Positions 59,145-64,000 of a DNA stretch of 64,000 bases are shown in pieces (the stretch's first letter is position 1; the number at the start of each line of letters is the position of its first letter). The stretch spans positions 1-64,000 of the forward strand of contig NZ_FNIE01000027.1 in NCBI RefSeq assembly GCF_900103985.1, given 5' to 3'. The translations under genes were made by a program, and so were the position numbers. This stretch comes from Actinacidiphila guanduensis (GTDB taxonomy: Bacteria > Actinomycetota > Actinomycetes > Streptomycetales > Streptomycetaceae). The notes under the pieces were generated by a model. The model worked only from the letters and a program-made list of their open reading frames with translations, did not search any database and was not told where the DNA came from.

Positions 59145-61490
59145 TCAGCGATCGACTATCGACAGTGATCCTGAGCAGCCAGGTGGCCACGGTGATCTCG
59201 GTGCCACCCGTGCTGGAGCCGACCTGACGAGTTCCCGCAGACGGCTCAGGATCTGGCTGTCCGAACCGTCCGTCGTGCCAGTGGGTGTCGTCGTATCGGC
59301 CGCGATCTCCCGGAGATGGACGCACCACCCGTCTTCGTCCTTTTCGACTGCCAGCACCTGCAGCCGGGTCCCGGCGAGCAGTATCACGACGCCGGCTTTC
59401 TGGCCGGTCGTGCGCGGCATGTCGGGCCGACGGCCCGTCTCCGACCACACCATGCAGCGGACCGCGGGCATGTCCAGCGGTTCGCCTTCCCACGGCACAG
59501 CAGCGACCGGGCCCTCGCACAGCATGCGCATGCCAGGGATGATGCGATGGACGTCCCATGTGTCCGGTGCCCCGTGCACAACCACGCCGCGGAACACCGG
59601 GAGCCGGTGCAGCCCGGCGTCAAGTCGAGCGAGTAACGCCTCCCTCCCCCGCGCTGCTCCACTGAGTACACCTGCGAATCGGCCCAGCGAAGTGGCCACC
59701 GAGTCGGCATACGCCAGCGTCAGTGCCAGATCTTCCTGAACAGCGTGCGGAGGGGCATCTCCTCCGGGCGAGGACGAGGCCATGAGGATACGCCCCGCTT
59801 CCTCGCCATGCGTTCGCATGGCCTCGGTGGCCAACCGACGCACAAGATCGATCTCCGCTTGCCGGTCCCTGCCGGTCGGCAACTCGCCTGGCCGGCCGAC
59901 GTGCACAGCAAGCCCGGCTGAGGGGGTGGTCGTCGAGGCCGTCACGGCATCGTCCCGTTCCGGTGCGGCCGCCGGCGCAGGCTCCATCAAGGCGGACGGG
60001 AGACTGCTCACGGTCACCCGCGGCGCAGGAGGGGCGAAGTCGTCCGCGGACGTCATGTCCCGGCTCTTGGCGGCAAGAGACGCACGTGCCGGGGCCGGCT
60101 CCGGGGAGAGGATTGTGTGAACGGGTGTCTCAGGGGCCCGCGTCTCCGCGACCGAGGACCGATCGCCCGGCGCGATCGCAAGGCCGTGCCGGATGGCCAG
60201 CCGACGCAACCGCCGTAGCCCCTCGGCGCCACAACTGCCGTGCAGACGCATAACCGTGCGGTTGCGTACGTCGTCGTCCAGTTCCGACAACAACCGCTCG
60301 AGTGAGGGCCACATCGAAGGACTGAGCCACTGGCCGGGCATGCCGAGTTCCAAGGACATCATTTCTGCGTCACGCGGACGGCCGTCCACTGCCGCCGGCG
60401 ATCCCCCGAGCGGGCCGACCCACAAGCCGGCTGCCGTCACGCGCACCTGCCATTCGTCACCAAGGAGCAGTGAACCGGGCTCGGGTCCCTCGGACAACCC
60501 GGTGGCCGGCGGTCGCCAAGCAACGATCCGGGTGGAGGCCGGTGCGCCGTCCGATCCCGGGAGGCAGGCCAGAGTTTCGGCATATGGCTGCCAGGTCGGC
60601 TCGCCCCTCTCGTCAAGGAGCACGATCCGAGGCTCGGCGTACGGGCCCGCATCGGTCAGGACCGCAGGAAGACCGTTGACGATCTCGATGGGGAGGTCCA
60701 GAAGATCCGCCACCTGGTGGCCGAGGGCGAGCAGCTCCGCTCCGTCGGCAGCAGCGATGCGGACCGCGGCACGCACTTGCGCGGGAAGCGCCGCGACCAC
60801 ATCGGCGAGGGCGTCCGGGGTGACGGGGTCGGCGCCTTCCGAGTCGACGAGGAGCACAAGCCGGTCGGGGTCCATCGGAACGGCGAGAGCCGCCGCCGCG
60901 GCCTCCTCGGCTTCCCGGCCGATCGCGCGCACCAGCAGCCCGGCGGGTATGTGTTCCACGTCGTGCCCGGCGGCCACCTCCCGGTTGACGCGCTCAACGG
61001 CACGTTGCCAACGGGGCTCCGGGTAGCGCATACCGATACGCCGCGGAGTCAGGCCGGGAGAGAAGTGCCACCAGCCGCCGTCGATGGCGCTGCCGCACGA
61101 AGCGAACAGCGTTCCTCCCGGCACCACGACGGCACGGCCGTCCGGGGCGAGTACGTCCAGCGACCACAGATCGCACAGTTGCCGGGCAAAGGAAGGCTGT
61201 TCGGACATCTCGGTGCCCGCCCCTGACATCACCAGCCGCAGAAGCCTGACCCCAGCTTTCTGCGAACGGCGCATGGCCGGCGCCAGCAGCTCAGCCAACT
61301 CCTCCAGCTCTGCCGGCAGTGTCGCAACGAGTACGGTGGCCGTGCCGGGATCACCGGTCGCAAGGCGCTCCGAGGTGTCGAGGAGTGACTCGGGGGCCCA
61401 GTCGTCCGGGTGCACCACCCACAGATTGCCACGCCCTGACAGCCGGGGAGCGCCGCCCGATGCCATGGGAGCCGCAGCCCGCCCGCTCAC
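59145..61490 (-). CDS. Large hypothetical ESX-linked protein with ART-like C-terminal segment
   Basis: 781 residues from GTG 61490 (GGGAG upstream), overlapping the stop of a 38-aa frame. No signal peptide or membrane helix. The N-terminal 400 residues look like a globular alpha/beta region (LWVVHPDDWAPESLLDTSER; ARQLCDLWSLDVLAPDGRAV; LVLLVDSEGADPVTPDALAD). A disordered Pro/Ala linker follows. Residues about 630-740 faintly resemble the core of ADP-ribosyltransferases (LPVFRGVVVHG, RIIPGMRMLCEG, CMVWSETGRRP), with no assured catalytic Glu. The name is left open. It starts the ESX-linked minus-strand group. Confidence 0.7.
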   Translation of the reverse strand: MSGRAAAPMASGGAPRLSGRGNLWVVHPDDWAPESLLDTSERLATGDPGTATVLVATLPAELEELAELLAPAMRRSQKAGVRLLRLVMSGAGTEMSEQPSFARQLCDLWSLDVLAPDGRAVVVPGGTLFASCGSAIDGGWWHFSPGLTPRRIGMRYPEPRWQRAVERVNREVAAGHDVEHIPAGLLVRAIGREAEEAAAAALAVPMDPDRLVLLVDSEGADPVTPDALADVVAALPAQVRAAVRIAAADGAELLALGHQVADLLDLPIEIVNGLPAVLTDAGPYAEPRIVLLDERGEPTWQPYAETLACLPGSDGAPASTRIVAWRPPATGLSEGPEPGSLLLGDEWQVRVTAAGLWVGPLGGSPAAVDGRPRDAEMMSLELGMPGQWLSPSMWPSLERLLSELDDDVRNRTVMRLHGSCGAEGLRRLRRLAIRHGLAIAPGDRSSVAETRAPETPVHTILSPEPAPARASLAAKSRDMTSADDFAPPAPRVTVSSLPSALMEPAPAAAPERDDAVTASTTTPSAGLAVHVGRPGELPTGRDRQAEIDLVRRLATEAMRTHGEEAGRILMASSSPGGDAPPHAVQEDLALTLAYADSVATSLGRFAGVLSGAARGREALLARLDAGLHRLPVFRGVVVHGAPDTWDVHRIIPGMRMLCEGPVAAVPWEGEPLDMPAVRCMVWSETGRRPDMPRTTGQKAGVVILLAGTRLQVLAVEKDEDGWCVHLREIAADTTTPTGTTDGSDSQILSRLRELVRSAPARVAPRSPWPPGCSGSLSIVDR

Positions 61491-61603
61491 CGATGCTCCC
61501 GCAAGGTGTCCGGGTTTCCACGTGTGACAGCAGGCAACCGGAGAGCTGAGACACCGGCACTCACTTCCTGCACGTTCCCGCCCTGCTGCGTCGTCTCATC
61601 CAT
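61487..61603 (-). CDS. Possible 38-aa leader peptide coupled to the 781-aa gene
   Basis: The ATG at 61603 has GAGGACAG just upstream; a longer form from ATG 61636 gives 49 aa. The peptide begins MDETTQQGGNVQEVSAG and ends NPDTLREHR. Its TGA overlaps the GTG of the following gene, a typical coupling arrangement. No family or RiPP leader motif was recognised. Real but uncertain. Confidence 0.45.
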   Translation of the reverse strand: MDETTQQGGNVQEVSAGVSALRLPAVTRGNPDTLREHR

Positions 61604-61886
61604 CTGTCCTCGTTTCGACGCTGGGTCAGCGACCATGACATCGCCGCCACGCACGGCACACAGCCATTCGAACCCACCATGCGGTCGGAGGCGCGGACGC
61701 CGAGGTCGGTTATACAGCAAGGAAGTTAACACCCGTAACCCCCGTTTCGGCGGCGCGGTGCGCCCGTGGAGTCCTCGCCACCTGACAGTTCCTGGCGAGT
61801 GTTGGCTCGCGTGATCCGGGGACGAGCAGGGCCAAGACGCCTGACTCTCACCTACAGCCATGTCCGCCATCGACGTTGTGAATCAT

Positions 61887-61916
61887 GACATCACTCTCGA
61901 TGTCCACTGCGACATC
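61887..61916. promoter_or_regulatory. Three GACATC half-sites at 12-bp spacing
   Basis: GACATC at 61887, its complement GATGTC at 61899 and GACATC at 61911 start exactly 12 bp apart. The region 61604-62075 is a long intergenic stretch of lower GC upstream of the ESX-linked group and shows no convincing gene; it should contain that group's promoter. The array may bind a regulator, possibly the LuxR-type product nearby. Confidence 0.4.
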
Positions 61917-62075
61917 AAGATGGCCATGACCGCGACAGATAATCTCACATGACTCCATGGGGACATCCAAGCGGCCTGGCTGTCGTCTGGCACCGAGGCA
62001 TTGACCCGGTACCCGCACCGCGGACGGCCGGAGGGCACGCATGGTGTCGCACGCCGCCCTCCGGCCACCGCGATG

Positions 62076-64000
62076 TCAGACCGAGACAGGCGTCCGGGTC
62101 TCGGTGTCGTCCTCCTCCCGTAGGCCGAAGCGGTCGTAGAGGCGGCGCAGGGGGGCGGGGGCCCACCAGATGCGTTCGCCGGCGAGTTTCATGGCGGCCG
62201 GGACGAGGATTCCGCGGACGACGAAGGCGTCGAGGAGGACGGCCAGGCCGGTGCCGATGCCGAAGAACTGCAGGAAGCTGATCCTGGACAGGCCGAAGGC
62301 GAAGAAGGTGACCGAGAGCAGGGCCGCGGCGGTGGTGACGATGGTGCCGGCTCGTGCCATGCCCTGCACGATCGCTTCCCGGTTGGCCAGGCCGCGCTCG
62401 TGCAGTTCCTTGATGCGGCTGATGAGGAAGACCTCGTAGTCCATCATCAGCGCGAAGGCGATGACGACGAGCAGGGGCGGGATCGTGGTGGAGGTGGCGG
62501 TGGGGGTGAAGTTGAGGAGCCCGGAGAGGTGGCCGCCCTGGAACACCCAGATCATGGCGCCTGTGATCGTGAACAGGGTGAGGGCGTTGAGGACGAGGGC
62601 CTTGACCGGGATCCAGATGCTGCCGGTGAACAGGAAGAGCATGACGAAGCTGGCGATCACCATGATGGCGGCGGCCCAGGGCAGGCCGCTGCCGATGGAG
62701 TGCTTCTGGTCGACGAGGTCGGCTGCCCGTCCGCCGACCAGTACGGAGGTGTGGGCGGGCGTGGGTGTGTCGCGGATGTCGTGGACGAGGTCGGCGGCCT
62801 GGCCGCTGGTGGCGTCGAGGGTGTTGTCGACGGTCCAGGTGACGTAGCCGTCGTGGTACCAGGACAGGGCGGGGCCGGTCTCGTGCACGGGCCGGCCGTT
62901 GCGGTAGGTGCCGCCGGGGCCCTGTACCTGTTCGGCTCCGGGCAGGCGTGACAGCCGCGCGGTGTACTGCGCCCATTCCCGGGTCTGTGCGGGGGTGGGT
63001 GCGGCCGGGGATCCCGCGGGTTTCGCGGTGACCGCTGTCAGTGCGCTGTTGCCGTTGCCGGCGAACCGGTCGCGCAGGGCGTCACCGACCTGGTGGGCGG
63101 CTGCGGAGGTCGGCAGGGCGCGGTCGTCGGGGGTGCTGAAGTGGACGTTGAGCAGGGGCAGTCCGATCACCACAAGGGCCAGCAGGATCGGGGCGGCGAA
63201 GGCCAGGGGGCGGTGGGTGACGGCGGTGGTGACGCGTGTCCATCCGCGGCTGCCGACTACGGCGGGGGCGCCCGGGTCCGCAGCGCGTGCGGGGCGGGGG
63301 CGTCGGAAGCTGCGCCGGCGCCTGGCGACGCGGGCGCCCATCGCGGCCAGGAGAGCGGGCAGGACCAGGAGTGCGCCGACGGCGGCGAAGAAGACGACGG
63401 CGATCCCGGCGTAGGCGAAGGACTTGAGGAAGTAGACGGGGAAGACCAGCAGCGCGGTCAGCGCGAGCGCGACGGTGACGGCGGAGAACAGCACCGTGCG
63501 GCCGGCCGATGTCGCGGTGCGGGCGAGGGCGTCCTCGGTGGCGTGTCCGTGGGCGACTTCTTCGCGGTACCGGTTGACGATGAGCAGGCCGTAGTCGACG
63601 GCCAGCCCGAGTCCGAGGGCGATGTTCAGGTCGATGGCGTAGGTGCTGACCGAGACGAAGCCGGCCAGCAGGCGCAGCTCGGCGAAGGTGCCCATGATCG
63701 CGATGGCGGCGACGCCCAGCGGCAGCAGCGAGGCGAGCAGGCCTCCGAAGACGAAGTACAGCAGCACGATCGTGATCGGCACGGCGACGATCGAGACGAT
63801 GCCGAGGTCCTTGCCGATCTGCGTGGTCAGCGCGCTGTCCGCGCCGGTCTGGCCGCCACTGCGCACGGTGGCCGCAGCGCCGCCGTCCGCCTTCAGGTCC
63901 TTGAGCAGCGTGTCGACGCCGCTCTTGTGCCCGTCCTCGTCCTGGACGTGCGCCAGGACCAGGGCCGAGCGCTGGTCGGTGCTGCGCAGACCGGGCGCGT
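62076..64000 (-). CDS. MMPL/RND-family transporter (5' end beyond the window)
   Basis: At least 641 residues are readable and the frame stays open to base 64000, so the N terminus is missing. Membrane segments occur in two clusters separated by an extracytoplasmic domain (NVHFSTPDDRALPTSAAAHQ). The MMPL/RND marks GLAVDYGLLIVNRYREE and ALMMDYEVFLISRIKE (paired Asp-Tyr of the proton relay) are present in both halves. Family members export lipids, polyketides or drugs, commonly under a neighbouring TetR or MarR regulator that is outside the window. The basic linker RRRRSFRRPRPARAA after the first half is cytoplasmic. It seems unrelated to the ESX genes. Confidence 0.92.
   Translation of the reverse strand, partial: APGLRSTDQRSALVLAHVQDEDGHKSGVDTLLKDLKADGGAAATVRSGGQTGADSALTTQIGKDLGIVSIVAVPITIVLLYFVFGGLLASLLPLGVAAIAIMGTFAELRLLAGFVSVSTYAIDLNIALGLGLAVDYGLLIVNRYREEVAHGHATEDALARTATSAGRTVLFSAVTVALALTALLVFPVYFLKSFAYAGIAVVFFAAVGALLVLPALLAAMGARVARRRRSFRRPRPARAADPGAPAVVGSRGWTRVTTAVTHRPLAFAAPILLALVVIGLPLLNVHFSTPDDRALPTSAAAHQVGDALRDRFAGNGNSALTAVTAKPAGSPAAPTPAQTREWAQYTARLSRLPGAEQVQGPGGTYRNGRPVHETGPALSWYHDGYVTWTVDNTLDATSGQAADLVHDIRDTPTPAHTSVLVGGRAADLVDQKHSIGSGLPWAAAIMVIASFVMLFLFTGSIWIPVKALVLNALTLFTITGAMIWVFQGGHLSGLLNFTPTATSTTIPPLLVVIAFALMMDYEVFLISRIKELHERGLANREAIVQGMARAGTIVTTAAALLSVTFFAFGLSRISFLQFFGIGTGLAVLLDAFVVRGILVPAAMKLAGERIWWAPAPLRRLYDRFGLREEDDTETRTPVSV

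Noticed and set aside
36805..61490. EccE, the remaining ESX membrane core protein
   Set aside because: No protein with two N-terminal helices and an EccE-like domain was found; none of the hypothetical genes fits, so it is reported as absent from the window.

Overview
The window is high-GC actinobacterial DNA, most probably from Streptomyces or a close relative. An SsgA-like sporulation protein, an Lsr2-type paralogue, a large LuxR-type ATPase regulator and an actinobacterial type VII (ESX) secretion locus all point that way. No rRNA, tRNA or CRISPR array was seen.

Left part (1-23 kb). The window opens exactly on an IS630-family element. Next come a secreted multi-domain family 3 glycosidase with a LacI/CebR-like palindrome upstream, a PrsW-type membrane protease, a coiled-coil/winged-helix protein, an SsgA-like protein and a LuxR-type ATPase regulator whose Walker A lysine is missing. 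A frameshifted lsr2-like gene follows. A signalling cluster (PAS histidine kinase, stand-alone receiver, NarL-type regulator, second kinase with degenerate catalytic boxes) leads into a YdeP-type molybdopterin oxidoreductase. An M20 amidohydrolase and an alpha/beta hydrolase follow. An IS701-type element (19769-22589, CTAA target duplication) sits just inside the start codon of the alpha/beta hydrolase gene; it carries a VOC-family gene and a nested IS5-type element.

Type VII region (22.8-61.6 kb). On the minus strand eccD, eccB, two WXG100-size genes, a small secreted-type protein, a repeat-rich AAWKG-like protein, a YbaB-like protein and another small helical protein lead into a 3045-residue polymorphic-toxin-like protein. 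It has an ESX-type N terminus, a candidate ADP-ribosyltransferase domain and an HExxH metalloprotease domain. A 62-aa membrane protein and a secreted cupin are tightly coupled behind it. eccC diverges on the plus strand. Beyond eccC a six-gene catabolic cassette (FAH hydrolase, GntR regulator, extradiol-dioxygenase-like VOC protein, amidohydrolase, flavin/F420-type protein, MFS exporter) separates eccC from the mycosin. The locus then resumes with mycosin, a beta-helix/tandem AAA+ fusion, a LuxR-type regulator, a TPR-like protein, a membrane-anchored bulb-lectin protein and a 781-aa protein. No EccE was recognised.

The right edge holds an MMPL/RND transporter gene that runs off the window.

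The most notable observations are the reconstructible IS701 insertion with its passenger gene, the frameshifted lsr2 paralogue, the pseudokinase beside the oxidoreductase, the toxin gene with its coupled membrane peptide and cupin, the interruption of the type VII locus by a catabolic island with a shared operator-like sequence, and a mycosin lacking its oxyanion-hole asparagine.
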